From Neocallimastix lanati (nom. inval.) (taxonomy: Eukaryota; Neocallimastigomycota; Neocallimastigomycetes; Neocallimastigales; Neocallimastigaceae), in the NCBI GenBank assembly GCA_016946835.1, contig JACVTC010000010.1:1771001-1835000 (forward strand): a stretch of DNA of 64,000 nt. The letters run 5' to 3'. How positions within the stretch are numbered: the stretch's first letter is position 1; every line of letters starts with the position of its first letter. Position numbers and translations under genes: made by a program. Under the pieces are notes generated by a model. The model ran no database searches. It was not told where the DNA came from and saw only the letters and a list, made by a program, of their open reading frames with translations. Of the stretch, positions 42,968-55,176 are shown one piece after another.

Positions 42968-45116
42968 CATAATTATTAGTAACTATTAATATTGCTATCA
43001 TTTTTTTTATGTACATATAAAACAATTTAATTTATACAATCTATTGAAAGAAAATATTTTTTATTAAGAAAATTGTTAAATATTTATAAATATTAGAACA
43101 AAAAATTTATTTATATTAATATATATTTCTATATAATATACTAATAATTTTTTCTTTTTTTCTTTTTACTATTTATGTTTTAATAAAAAAAAAAAAAGTT
43201 GGGTTGTCTCTGATTCTATTAAAAAGAATTGGATTTCAAGAAAATTTGATATTAAAGAAGATGATGTTAGGACTGTTTATAAATGTGATAAACTTAGATT
43301 TGATGATGGTGTAAAAAAAGTCAATTGTGTCAATATTAATGATGATTATACTGATAATATGGAACCATTATATGTAAGTTATATATATAAAATTTATATA
43401 TTATTATTCATATATACTTTTATAAAAATAATATATATATCTATAAAGATAATAAATATAATTTTTTTAATTAATTTTATCTATTATTCCAATAAATTTT
43501 TTTTTTTTTTTCTTTTTTGTTTGTTTGTTTGTTTGTTTGTTTGTTTTTGTTTTGTTTTGTTTTGTAACAATAGGACTTTGTTAATAAAGTTAATGCTGCT
43601 AAAACTAGAGCTGATTTAGAAGAATTCATGGAAGTTGAAAACTTCCTTAAATAGTAAGTAAAAAAAAATTTTTTTTTTTTATTGCATATATTAATAAATA
43701 ATTATTATTGGTTTATTATTATTATTATTATTTTTTTCTTATTATTAGAATGTATTGTAAATAAAAATTGATGAGTAACAATTAAAAAAAAAAAAATTTT
43801 TTTTTTCTATTTTTTAAATTAAATTAAAATAAATTAATTTCTTTAGTATGGCTTGGGAATGGTTAATGGGTTCTTGGGATCACTTCCTTAGTTCTTTTAG
43901 TCATAATATGTGTTGGTTCCTTCAACCAAATGGTAAATGGGCTTACATTCCATTTGATCATGATATTGAATTAGGAGAAGAAGTTCATGCTAAATTCTTC
44001 CCATACATGGATGACATCTATGACCCAAATGATGGTGATAAAGATTATGACTACACTCATATTAGTTTTGCTGATTTTGAACATCATCATCCAATTATTA
44101 AGATTCTTGTTCATGATGATGATACTGAATTCCGTAAATGCCTTGGTGATATCATTAGTAAGGCATTCAATCCTGAAATTTTATTCCCTCATATTGATGA
44201 AGTAAAGAACTATATTGCTCCTTATGTTAAGAAAGAAAAAGAATTAAATGTTGGAAAATTTAATAAAAAGGGTTTGGATGTTTATTTCTCTTATGAACAT
44301 TTCCTTTTAAATACTGAATACACTTTTGTATACAATCTTGGTTGTTGGTTATGGTATAAGGGTTATGGTCTTAAAGATTGGATTCTTGGTCGTTATGAAT
44401 ATGCTGCCAGATACTATGGTATCAACTATAATTCTACTAACCCAGAAGAAAGACATAAACTTATTGAACCAAGACCAGAACCTGTCATTTTACCATATAT
44501 CACAGATATCACTTACCTCGATCCAAAAACAAATGAAACTTTCACTGAAAGACCAGAAGGACCAGGATATGCTTATGTTCAATTTGGTGATAATCGTTTA
44601 GAATACACTTTACTTGAAAATTATGATGATAATCGTGTCCCTACCATTGGTGTAAATGAATACCTTAGAAGCATAGAAAATGGAAAGGAAAATGGAAAGG
44701 AAAATGGAAAGGAAAATGAAAAGGAAAATGAAACAACTACTGAAATTGCTACTGAAACAGCTACTGAAACAGCTACTGAAACCGAAACTTCAATTGAAAC
44801 TGGAAAAGAAAATGAGGAAGCTGAAGCTCCATCTACTGACAAAAATTGTTGGGCTAATGCTTTTGGTTACGATTGTTGTGACAGGGGATGTCAAACTAAA
44901 GTTGTTGTTGTCGACGATGATGGTAATTGGGGAGCTCAAAATCACGAATGGTGTGGTATTCCAAAGGATTGTAAATATTCTGAAGAATGTCCAGGATCTA
45001 AGTTAGGTTATTCCTGTTGTGAAGGCTGTGTCGTCTATGAGGTTGATGACATTGGCTCCTGGGGTTATGAAAATGATCAATGGTGTAGCACTAAAACTTC
45101 TTGTCTTAAAAATTAA
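41623..45116 (+). CDS. Secreted CotH-kinase-like protein with two fungal dockerins, intact
   Basis: Six exons (41623-41662, 41810-42008, 42224-42478, 43199-43373, 43574-43653, 43847-45116), all joins in phase with GT-AG signals, give about 672 residues. Residues 1-19 are a signal peptide (MKLLNILSTVSLFGALSVKA). A CotH domain follows (~20-520), recognised by KPGFNIKIKN, HGTKNFRLRSDQREPSMMRS, MGFWVVSDSIKKNW, SHNMCWFLQPNGKWAYIPFD and the acidic FDHDIELGEE (~286-295), a plausible active-site stretch. CotH proteins are atypical protein kinases in Bacillus spore coats and fungal surfaces. A repeated NGKE/TETA linker (~525-582) leads to two CBM10-type dockerins (~584-625 and ~631-670) with GYDCC, WGAQNHEWCG, GYSCC and WGYENDQWC. 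Such dockerins dock enzymes onto anaerobic-fungal cellulosomes. CotH-dockerin proteins are a known class in these fungi. The substrate here is unknown. Confidence 0.93.
42479..43198 (+). other. Long intron 3 of the CotH gene
   Basis: 720 bp, against 147, 215, 200 and 193 bp for the other four introns. GTAAGT donor; acceptor is a bare poly-A-AG. It contains a duplicated unit ACATATAAAACAATTTAATT then CAATCTATT and GAAAGAAAATA (about 42869-42912 and 43015-43055) and a poly-A run of about 34, so it has grown by repeat expansion. Confidence 0.85.
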
Positions 45117-45528
45117 ATAAATAATAAAAACATAAAAGATAAAAAAAAAATAAAAAAAATAAATATATATATATGCAATGATTAAATAATAAAAAATAAG
45201 ATAAAAAATTTTTTAATAGATGAATCAAAACACAACAAAATAAAAAACAAAACAAAACAAAAAAAAAATTAAAAATAAAAATAAAATTATAGATAGCTTT
45301 TATATATATATTATGTATATTTAAAGAAGAACATTTTATAGTGTAAAAAAAAAAAAAAAAAAAAAAAACTTTTTAGTAAATTATATTAATATATAAATAA
45401 TATTTATTTAAATTCAATATTATCAATATATAATTTATTTTTCTTTTTTTAAAAATTTAGAATTCCTTAGAAAAAAATTAAAAAATTTCAGTAAAAATAT
45501 ATATATTTATATTTATATATATATATAA

Positions 45529-45559
<31 letters not shown>

Positions 45560-45824
45560 TAATAAATTAATAAACAAATAAATAAACAAATAAACAAATA
45601 AATTAATAAATAAATAAATTAATAAACAAATAAATAAACAAATAAACAAATAAATTAATAAATTAATAAATTATATTAATTTACTAGTAGAATTTTAAAA
45701 TGAATCAACTCTGCCCCGCCTGAGTGAATTTTTTAATTTTATTTTATTTTATTTTATTTTTTTTTTTTAAACATAAAAATTTAATCAGTTATTATTAAAT
45801 ATTATTAATATTAAAAATAATAAT

Positions 45825-45869
<45 letters not shown>
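45117..45869. other. CotH 3' flank with AAAT/AAAC repeats and a long poly-T
   Basis: No gene. A duplicated AAATTAATAAACAAATAAAT-type block lies at about 45540-45665. A run of about 41 T at 45829-45869 directly precedes the LINE-like sequence. Confidence 0.6.
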
Positions 45870-45871
<2 letters not shown>

Positions 45872-47930
45872 AGGTAACTCCAGAAATCAAAATGAGAGAA
45901 GACAATTAAAGAAAATTCTGAAATACTTATATATTAAGGTTTTATCCGTTAAACGAATTGCTAATTTTAACGATGTATTAATCTTTAAAATTAAAATAGT
46001 AAGTAATGAAGAAGAAATAACATTTATTATTGAATGTATTGTTAATAGTTTAAAATATACTTCATTTAATGTTATTAATTGCAGAAAAAGGAATCATAAA
46101 TATAGTTTTTCTTCTCTCAAAAGGAGACATTTTGCCTTATCAGAAAAAGTGAATTCATCATCATATAATATAAATTTATCCACTACTTCAATTGTACAAG
46201 TTCAAGTCTAGGTCAAAATTCAAATTCAAGTTCAAATATAGATACAAGTTCAAGTTCTAGTTCAAGTTAAATTCTAGTACAAGTTCAAGTTCAAGTTCAA
46301 GTTAAGTTCAAGTTCAAGGTCAAGTTCAAGTTAAATTCTAGTACAAGTTCAAGTTCAAGTTCAAGTTCAAGTTCAAGTTCAAGTTCAAGTTCAAGTTCAA
46401 GTTCAAGTTCAAGTTCAAGTTCAAGTTCAAGTTCAAATTCAAGTTCAAGTTCAAGTTCAAATTCAAGTTCTAGTACAAGTTCAAGTTCTAGTTCAAGTTA
46501 AGTTCAAGTTCAAGTTCAAGTACAAGTTCAAGTACAAGTTCAAATACAGATACAAGTTCAAGTCAAAATTCAAATTCAAGTTCAAGTTCAAGTTCAAGTT
46601 CAAGTTCAGAATTTCCTAGTACATGGATTGAAGCAAGTATTATATCTATTCCTGAAAAAAAAAAGGAGATGATCTATCTGATTGTGACAATTATTGAGGT
46701 ATCTCTCTGATTAACAATGGTATAAAACTCATTTCGAAAATAGTCTCCAAAAGAATTTCGGATTATGGACTTAAAATTAATTTTATTAGGCCAGAGCAAT
46801 TTGGATTTCTTAATAAAGAAGAAAGTGTTAGTTTATTTATTTCAACTCGAGAAATTTGTCAAAGGCGTAAAAATGATAATAAAGAAACTTACCTTGCTTT
46901 TTTTTTTAGATTTGAAAAAGGCATATGATTCTGTCAAGAACTAAGTTAAAAAAAAAAAAAAATGCTTAAGAAGGTAAAGGAATGGGCTAAATTTAATATG
47001 ATGAATTTTGGAATTAACAAGTGTGCAATGATGGTGATTCGACCAGACACTCCTCTTTTCCAAAATAAAAGAGATCCTACTTTTCATCTTGTTGGTCAAC
47101 CAATCGCAATAACTAAATGTTATACCTATTTAGGTATACCATTTGATAAAAGCTTTATCGTTGAACCCTATTATTAAATTACTTAACTCTTAAAGTTACT
47201 AAAGCTCTCTTTTCTGTTAGTAAATTTCTTTCAAATTCCAAAATCCCTATTCCATTTAAGAAAATTATAATTAACTCCTATGTTCTTAGTAGAGTCTCTT
47301 ACTTTGCACCTTTATTTGGTTCAAATAAAGAGAGAACAAATAATACTCAGAAATTAATTAATAAAGGATTAAGATGGATTGCAGATTTACCAAAAGTCAA
47401 ATCTTTTATTAATGTATATTCTATTCCAAAAGATTTAAATATTCCTCCATGGTCAGTTAAGTGTGCTTTGTCTCAAGTCAAATGTTTTGATAAATGGAAA
47501 GATTCAAATTGTATTATTTCCTATTTAATTAATAATATTCCAAAATCTAGAAAATATATATGGACAAAAGAAAGTAGAACTCTTAAACGTAAACTAGAGA
47601 AAAGAGGTAAGAGGTAATAACGATAATATAATCAAGGATTTTTATTGGAAAAGAGATATGAAAATTGATTCTATTAAAGCTGAATTCTATAACAAAAACA
47701 GATTCGAAGAAACATCAGATTTTATAAAACTTTGTTATGAATATCCTGATCTTCTTCAATCGATTAATACCTATTGCTATTGGCAAGCAATGATCCTTGT
47801 TCAATAGGTTCAAATCGAATCATACTACTACTACCAAGAGCGTCAATGCTGAAGAAACAGTAAGACAGGCCAGCAGGGCTAGCGCAACCAATGAAGGTCA
47901 TAATTTCGTATCTTAAAATTGTGATTAAAC
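45870..47930 (+). mobile_element. Degenerate LINE (non-LTR retrotransposon), copy A
   Basis: Plus strand. An open frame without ATG (45874-46210, ~111 codons: RRQLKKILKYLYIKV, FNVINCRKRNHKYSF) may be the remains of a first ORF. After a TTCAAG repeat, a LINE reverse transcriptase is readable across frames: TWIEASIISIPEK, GISLINNGIKLISKIVSKRI, RPEQFGF, FFDLKKAYDSV (~46908). The palm with the FADD motif is missing: at about 46940 the sequence jumps to a thumb-like part (FGINKCAMMVIRPD, CYTYLGIPFD). The C-terminal part continues to about 47905 (SYVLSRVSYFAPLFG, LINKGLRWIADLPK, INTYCYWQAMILVQ). Stops, frameshifts and poly-A runs throughout. Not functional. Confidence 0.85.
46190..46612 (+). repeat. 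(TTCAAG)n hexamer repeat inside LINE copy A
   Basis: About 400 bp of TTCAAG units with scattered variants (TTCTAG, TACAAG, TTCAAA). On the plus strand one frame reads Ser-Ser repeats, another Gln-Val. It sits between the ORF1-like remnant and the reverse transcriptase. It could be an expanded Ser-rich coding linker or a later insertion. Confidence 0.85.
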
Positions 47931-48540
47931 ATTGTAAAGTCAAAAATTAATTATTATACTACAGTATAATAATGCCCTTGTGAGTGATATGCGGGACTTT
48001 TATGTGCAATAATTGGGTTTTAAATAATGGTAGTTTAGTAAATTTTATTAATAAAATTATAATATTCGTACAATTAAAATAATAATTCTAATTCCTAAAA
48101 ATTTACAAGAGAGTTCTCTATTTCTAATATAAATAATTTAATCTATTTATAAGAAATAGGTAATATATTAATTATATAAACTATATAAATTTTATATGAA
48201 TTAAAGTATTATAATTATTATAATTATAATAATACATATTGAAATAAAAAAAAAAATAAAATAATTATTATCAAAAAGATATAAATTTAATATTTAATAA
48301 TTATTATTAAATATACAAATATGTTACTACACATATTTGTTTTATATCATGAAGTCTTACAAATATTAATTAAATGAAACTAGAATACATTTTATCATTA
48401 ATTTATTTTATTTTATTTTGTGCTTTTTTTTTTTTTTTTTTTGTTTATATTTTAATCTTTTTTTTTTATTTTATTTTATTACATGTATTTTATCAAATAT
48501 TTAGTTAATAAAGATGAAACAAATTTACTGTCGTTAAAAA
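47931..48540. other. AT-rich spacer between the two LINE copies
   Basis: No coding signal. A segment near 47985-48020 (TATGCGGGACTTTTATGTGC) weakly resembles 40048-40070 (TATATGGAACTTTTATGTGC), perhaps another low-copy repeat. Confidence 0.45.
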
Positions 48541-50200
48541 AAAAAAAAATTTTTTTATATTGCTTTAAATAAGATATGTAGTAACATTGGAGTTATATCT
48601 GATCATAATCCTCTTGTTGTTTATTACAAGAAAACTACCACAGATGAATCATTTTTGTTACCAAAAAAAAAAATTTGTTTGGTGCAATTAGTATAAATGT
48701 TTTGAATCTAAGAAAAAAAATTTATGATCATAATAAATTTGAGATTCTTAGTGAAGAATTAGGAAATGAGGACCTTTCCACAGATAGTATAGTTGAAAAG
48801 TTCATCAACATTACTAATTCCATTGCTAAAGATTTATCGATTGCTTCATCAATAGAAATCAGAAAAGCAATGTTAAAAATGTCCCATCAAAATTTTTATT
48901 GTGTTCAAAAAAGGTAATAACATATAAAATATAAACAAATAAAAGGTTGTAAATCCATAAGGGATTCCAATGAATTTGGTGAAATTGGTTTGAGTCGTAT
49001 AATAAACTATGTGAATTAATTCATAAAAAATGTAAACGAAATTTAGGAAAGAAAAAAAAAAAAAAAGGAATATTTATTTATATTGGATTAAAATTGGATA
49101 TTCGTTAGCTTTTAACCAAATGATAGTAGGAAAGTATGGAAATGGGTTAAAAAAAAAAAAAAAAAAGAATGCAAAAAAAAAAAATTAATATTCAATCAAT
49201 CATTCACAGTCTCTCATCCTATTAAAAATTTTAAAACAATGAATTAGTATCTTCTTCAGATGAAAAAAACTTAAAAGCTTTGTATTTTCATTATAAATTT
49301 CTAGCGTTGGATTCTTCAGGTTGTAGTCTTACTAAAGATTTCTAGAAAGATTCTGATACACTTAGGAATTTGGGAACTCCAAAAGCAACAAGAGTGGGAA
49401 ATTAACCAAGAAATTTAGCGATGAAGAAAATTAACGATGCGATCTCATCTACCCTTAACTTAAAAGCTTGTGGTGGGCCTGATGAGATTCCTAATGGAAT
49501 TCTTCAAAGCTTTGATGCCTGGAAAAAAAAAAAAAAAAAGAATGATTCGGAAGAATCTAGCAAAAAATAATGGTAAATAATTTCATCTGGTTTTTAAATG
49601 TCTCAAAAAACCTTAATCAATTTGTATTTGGAATGGTGAATTTCCCCCAAAAATCATGGAATAACCGCATCGATAGTTGCTATTCCTAAAAAGGGTGATC
49701 CCATCAGAATTGTAATAACTATCATGGCATCTCTCTTATCAACAATAGGTTAAAAATTTTGACGAAAAACATCGCTAATAGAATCACTAAATATGGAATT
49801 GATAAAGGATTCTACTCTTGACCTGAACAATATGAATTTCATAATTGAGAAGAATGTATTACTTTTTACATTTTCATTTTAAGAATTATATGTCAGAGAC
49901 GAATATTTGAAAATAAAAGATACTTAACTTGCTTTTTTTTTTTTTGGACCTTAAAAAGGCATATGACTCTCTTCTCATATACAATGTTTTAATGAAGATT
50001 CATCACTTCAATATTAGAGATAAGTGGTATAAAATTATTGAAAATTTTATATTTATCTTTCAAGGCATGTTGTTAGGGTTGATGGTCAATTATTGGAATC
50101 GTTTTAGTATTAAGATAGGAAAGGTGTTCGTCAAGATTCTCCCCCCCCTCACATCAATTTTATTTAACTTGTTCATTTATGACAATTTTTAATAAATATG
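48541..50200 (+). mobile_element. Degenerate LINE (non-LTR retrotransposon), copy B
   Basis: Plus strand. It begins inside an apurinic-type endonuclease end, VISDHNPLVVYYKK (~48590), where SDH is the catalytic signature. An open stretch (48675-48917) with ILSEELGNEDLSTDSIVEKF follows, then the inter-domain region and reverse transcriptase start: KACGGPDEIPNGIL (~49465), NYHGISLINNRLKILTKNI (~49718), RITKYGID, FFLDLKKAYDSLL (~49935). It ends within the palm near 50200. Poly-A runs of 10-18 disrupt the frame at least five times. It covers a different segment from copy A, with overlap only around the reverse transcriptase start. Confidence 0.85.
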
Positions 50201-50526
50201 ATAAATATTGAATCTCGATTGGACTCCTTTCATAGGAAAAAAAAATTATAATGAATATCAACAATTAATAAAAAAAAAAAAAAATTTATTTAAGTCATTC
50301 ATTTAAAATTATTTCTATTATCATATTATTTATAACTATCATTTTTAATTAGATTAACCATTAAATATAGAAATGAAACCCAAAATTAAATGTATTAGAT
50401 AGGAATTAATAATTAATGAATACATTATAATACTAATATAAATAATAATATAATATATTTATTATTATTATTATTATCATAAATTCTTCTTTTAGATATT
50501 AAAAATAGTTATTTTTATATTTATAT

Positions 50527-50558
<32 letters not shown>

Positions 50559-51076
50559 TTCCTGCTCAACTATATTAAAAATATCATATATAATAAGAAC
50601 ATACTCAATTTATATTGTATAATTTTTTATTAGTTATGATAATAACTAATAGAAAGAATAAAACAAAAATAATAATAATAATAAAAAAAAAAAAAGTTAA
50701 TAATGTATTTTTTTTTTTTTTGAATATATAAAGTTTTTTAACAAATATTTAATTAAAAAAATCTTCTTTTAATTATATTTGTATTAGTTTAAACAAATAT
50801 TATTAAAATATTATTTTAAAATTAAATATTATTTTTTTATTATTTTAACATAAGGTATTAAAATATTATTTAAAAATTAAATATTTTTTTTTTTCATTAT
50901 TTTAACAAAAAATACTCTTATATATCTTTAAAATTAAATATTATTAAATTATTAAATATTATTTCATTATTTTATTATTTATTAATTATTTAAATATTAT
51001 TATTTATTTATTGATCGAATATAATTTAAATGTTTATTAAAGTACGCCGCATTTCATATAAAGCCACGTTCCCCCA

Positions 51077-51107
<31 letters not shown>

Positions 51108-51361
51108 ATTATTATTAGAAAAGATACTGAAGTAATTGAGAGATGGGGGAAGGGTACACTTTAGTACGGTATAGTTAAGTGGGAATTACTAGCATTTGGA
51201 TACATGATTTCATGTGTCCATATAGATATTTTTTGTATAAATAAAACAATTTAAAATTTTATGAATATATATATATATATATAAAGAAAAGAAAAAAAAA
51301 TTTAAAAATAAAAATTTAAAATTAACACTAAATATCAACTATAAAAAAAAAAAAAAATTTT

Positions 51362-51478
51362 TTTTAACTCAGATAAAAGATTAACAATTCATATTATTTA
51401 TCTTTTGTTATAGCTCAATCTGAGGAGATTGAGACTCTTAATCTTTTAACTCAGATAAAAGATTAACAATTCATATTA
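51362..51478 (+). repeat. 35-bp direct repeats flanking a 5'-half-tRNA-Lys-like segment
   Basis: TTTTAACTCAGATAAAAGAT plus AACAATTCATATTA occurs at 51362-51396 and 51444-51478. Between them, 51407-51443 reads GTTATAGCTCAATCTGAGGA then GATTGAGACTCTTAATC. It has a tRNA box-A-like TAGCTCA, a D-loop-like section, and the tRNA-Lys(CUU) anticodon arm GAGACTCTTAATC ending at the same base as the copia primer-binding site. No T arm or acceptor 3' strand follows, so it is not a complete tRNA gene. Confidence 0.6.
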
Positions 51479-52129
51479 TATTTTCGTATTTATTTTATTA
51501 TAAAAGTGTTAAGCAAAGTAAAAATAAAAAATGCATTATGCTTATTTTATACAGATAATTAATTTTATTGGTTTAATATATTAAATATTAATTCTTATAT
51601 TATCTCATTTCACAAATTTATTCATTAATATAAATTTTAAAAATAAACTTTTATTTTATTTTCGGAAATTTTTTTTTTTTTTTTTTAAAAAAAAAAATAA
51701 AGATTTTATAATATTTATAATATAGTAATATAGAATAATATTTTTAATTAAATTTATATTGAAAATTGTTTTTGAATTGAAATTTATATTGGTAAAAATA
51801 TTTAATGTATAAAAAATATATTTTTAAAACTTTATGGTGGATAATCCTAAATTAGATTTTTTTTTTTTTATTTATAAATTTAATACATAAAAATAATCAA
51901 AATTTAAAAATAAAAATATATTATAAATAAATTAATATACAAAAAACTTAACATAAACATTATAACGTTTATAATTCATTATTTTTATATACTATCAAAA
52001 TATTTTTTTAAAATAAACTATTACTATTACATAATTATTATTAAAATAATGTTTATATCCATTATTTCTATATGCTGTCAAAATATTTCTTTTCTTTTTT
52101 TTTTTATAAATATATTTAATTTTTCTTGT

Positions 52130-52345
52130 TTTATTTTTAATTAATAATATTATATATATATATATATATGATGAGAAAAGCTGTTTTATTTTTAATTAAT
52201 ATATTTATATATATATATATATGATGAGAAAAACTGTTTTATTTTTAATTAATAATATTTATATATATATATATGATGAGAAAAACTGTTTTATTTTTAA
52301 TTAATAATATTTATATATATATATATATGATGAGAAAAAGCGGTT
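52130..52345. repeat. ~54-bp tandem repeat, four copies
   Basis: CTGTTTTATTTTTAATTAAT, an AT-dinucleotide tract and GATGAGAAAAA repeat four times (GATGAG near 52169, 52223, 52275 and 52329), ending about 25 bp downstream of the receptor stop codon. Copies differ mainly in AT-tract length. Confidence 0.88.
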
Positions 52346-52367
52346 TGAAAAAAAAAATTTCCAATAA

Positions 52368-54603
52368 TTAAGGAATAGGAGTTTGTAAATAATGATAATT
52401 TATTAGGGTTACTTTTAATGTTTTTAATGATTCTGACATATCCTTTGAAAATTTTCCGCTCAAAGTACTGTTAGTATTATTGGCACTAGAAGAATAATCC
52501 GTTTTAGCATTACTCGATATATAACCTCTATTAAGAGTAGTATCTTTAATATTAGAATATCTATTATTAATGATTATATCACGCATCTTTTTATTGTCCA
52601 AGTCTTCCTTACTACTAATAGACATAAATATTACTCGTATGAAAAATATATATATATGATTCATAAGGACACAACTGAAATTGATAATGATGTGTAATAA
52701 ATTATACAGAATATAATTATTTATATTCAAATTATTAAATACGATTTTTAATATTTGATTAATTCCATCAATGATTAAAACCACTGTAAAATGTCTCACA
52801 TCAAAAAAAGTTTCATTCAAGTTCCATTCCAGGAATATCAAGAAACAAATAATGAAATATATAATAATATTATAAGATATCTGAGTGTAGGATACTATCT
52901 TTCCTACAGTATTGTTATAATCACAAATATAGAAATTTTTAAGTTCTTTATAAAAATTAATTTCTTTTATTTTATAGGCCTTCGTCGCTATTATTAATAT
53001 TGATAATAAAAATTGTACAGAAAATAAGAGGGTAAAAAAGATGTATCTATTCTTCTCAATCCATTTTGAATATTTATTAATTTTTGGAAAGTTTACTGCC
53101 AATTTGAAGAGTAGAGGAATAAAAACTAAAGAATCCCCAATTTCCATGCAAATATGACGAAAAGCGCACTTCTTCGAGGTAGGAGTATTGTAGTATTCCA
53201 TAATTGAGGCTAAGATAAATAGAGATCCTATTAAATATAACAACCAAAAATCGGTACTCATGAATTTGAAATATCTTTTATTATATTTAGGAGTGAAAAG
53301 TATTAATGATGAAAAGAACACACAACATAATAAGATGATTACAATTCCCAATATTATTAGTCCACAGAGAGATGTTATCTGTATAGAATAATGACTATTA
53401 ATATCACTAATTTTATTTTGTAATTCTTTTGTTGTTATTGATCCATCTAAATATTTATAAAAATATTTTAAGACCCTATCTGAAAAATGTTCATAATCTT
53501 TCATTGTTGAACTTGGTCTCAGATAGAATTGAATTTCTTTCATCATGTCACAATTAATATATCGGCATGACTCTTCATCGTCGTATAGTGTGCTAAGTGC
53601 TGTAATTAATCCTAACTGTTTTACAATTACTTCTTTTTGAAATCTTTCAGTAAAAAGATACTGAATAACTTTAATTGATGCTTCTATCTTTTCTTTTTCA
53701 ATATTTTTATTAATTCCTATATTAAATCCTCCAAGAATAGATCCATTAATTCCCATTTTTTTTCCAGGTAATACAGATATGGAATAATTAGGTAAAACTA
53801 ATGAACTATAAAAATTAGAAAATAATATATTTCCTTTAGTCATTTCAACAACGTTAAATACTTCATTAGATCTATATACTTCATCTTCATAATATATAAG
53901 TATGTATTATATTTTATTTTAATTTTCAAAAGAAATAAAAAAAAAAGTATATATATATATATTATTATTATTTATTATATATTATTATTATTATTATTAT
54001 TTTTTTTTTAATAAAATATTAATTTTTTTTCTTCTTTTACCAGATGAAATTGTTTCCCTTATTTTCATTAGTTCTTCTAATGCATCATAAGTTTCTTGAC
54101 TAGTAAAATCAGGTATATCTGAATCTTTGTCCTTTCTAAAGGAGTAAATAATTTGATAGAGGGAACATAATGTATTTTCATTATCTTTAGAAAATATTTA
54201 AAAGATTTCATGATGTTATCATTATTTAATAAAAATTTATATTATGTTTATATATAAAATATAAAATATTTAATATTGAATTATACATATTATATTATAT
54301 TATATTATATTATATTATATTATATTATATTATATTATATTATATTATATTATATTATATTATATTATATTATATTATATATATAGTTAAAAATATTACT
54401 TGGAAAAAGTCCATTATATCCAATTAAAGTAGAATTTTTATGCTTTTCTTTTTCTTTTTTCATTATATATTCTGCTGTTTCAATTAAATCATCCCATGTT
54501 TTTGGTATTTCTTTATTATATTGCATTAAATAATCTTTATTTGATTGTAATACTGATATAATCATAAATAGAGGCTAAAATATATATTATTAAAATAATA
54601 ATG

Positions 54604-54637
<34 letters not shown>

Positions 54638-55142
54638 TATTTAATAATATTAATATATAAAAACAAATGATTATATATTCATATAAATAAAACTAAGAAA
54701 TAATTGTTTCATTACAAGGCCATATCTATGATTATTTAATTCAGTTAACTTCTTATTATCATCGGTGTTATATAAATCAAAATATTCTTTTAATTGTGGA
54801 TAATTTTCTAATTCTACTAAATAAGGTGAAAAAATTTTTATATAAAATGGATCATATGCAAATATATCATATTTATTTTTTTTTTTTCCAAATAAACTTA
54901 GGGTTTGAGAATAATCATTATATCCTTGAGCACTATTTTGATCAATAAAATAGGTCATTCTTAAAGTTATACCTAGATTGGTTTCATTTGAATATTTATT
55001 AAAATCATTCACAATTAAATTAAATGCGTCATCCAATATACTATATGAGTTTATAACAAAATTTAGGACTACTGCATATGAAAAATCTATACATAAAAAT
55101 AAAATTAAATAAATTAGAAAATATAATTTTTTTTTTCTTTTT

Positions 55143-55176
<34 letters not shown>

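Larger units (their letters stand above)
50201..52367. other. Intergenic region 3' of the diverged receptor
   Basis: No gene. Contains AT tracts, an odd less A/T-biased patch at 51040-51225 (GCCACGTTCCCCCAT and GAGATGGGGGAAGGGTAC), an imperfect palindrome GGATACATGA / TCATGTGTCC (51198-51219), the half-tRNA-like insertion (51362-51478) and a ~54-bp tandem repeat (52130-52345). Confidence 0.5.

Noticed and set aside
44621-45006. Alternative frames on both strands in the CotH exon
   Set aside because: Shadows of the NGKE/TETA linker repeat; the CotH frame has domain support and in-phase exons.
51407-51443. Complete tRNA-Lys gene
   Set aside because: Only the acceptor-side start, D-arm-like and anticodon-arm parts are present; no T arm or matching acceptor strand follows.
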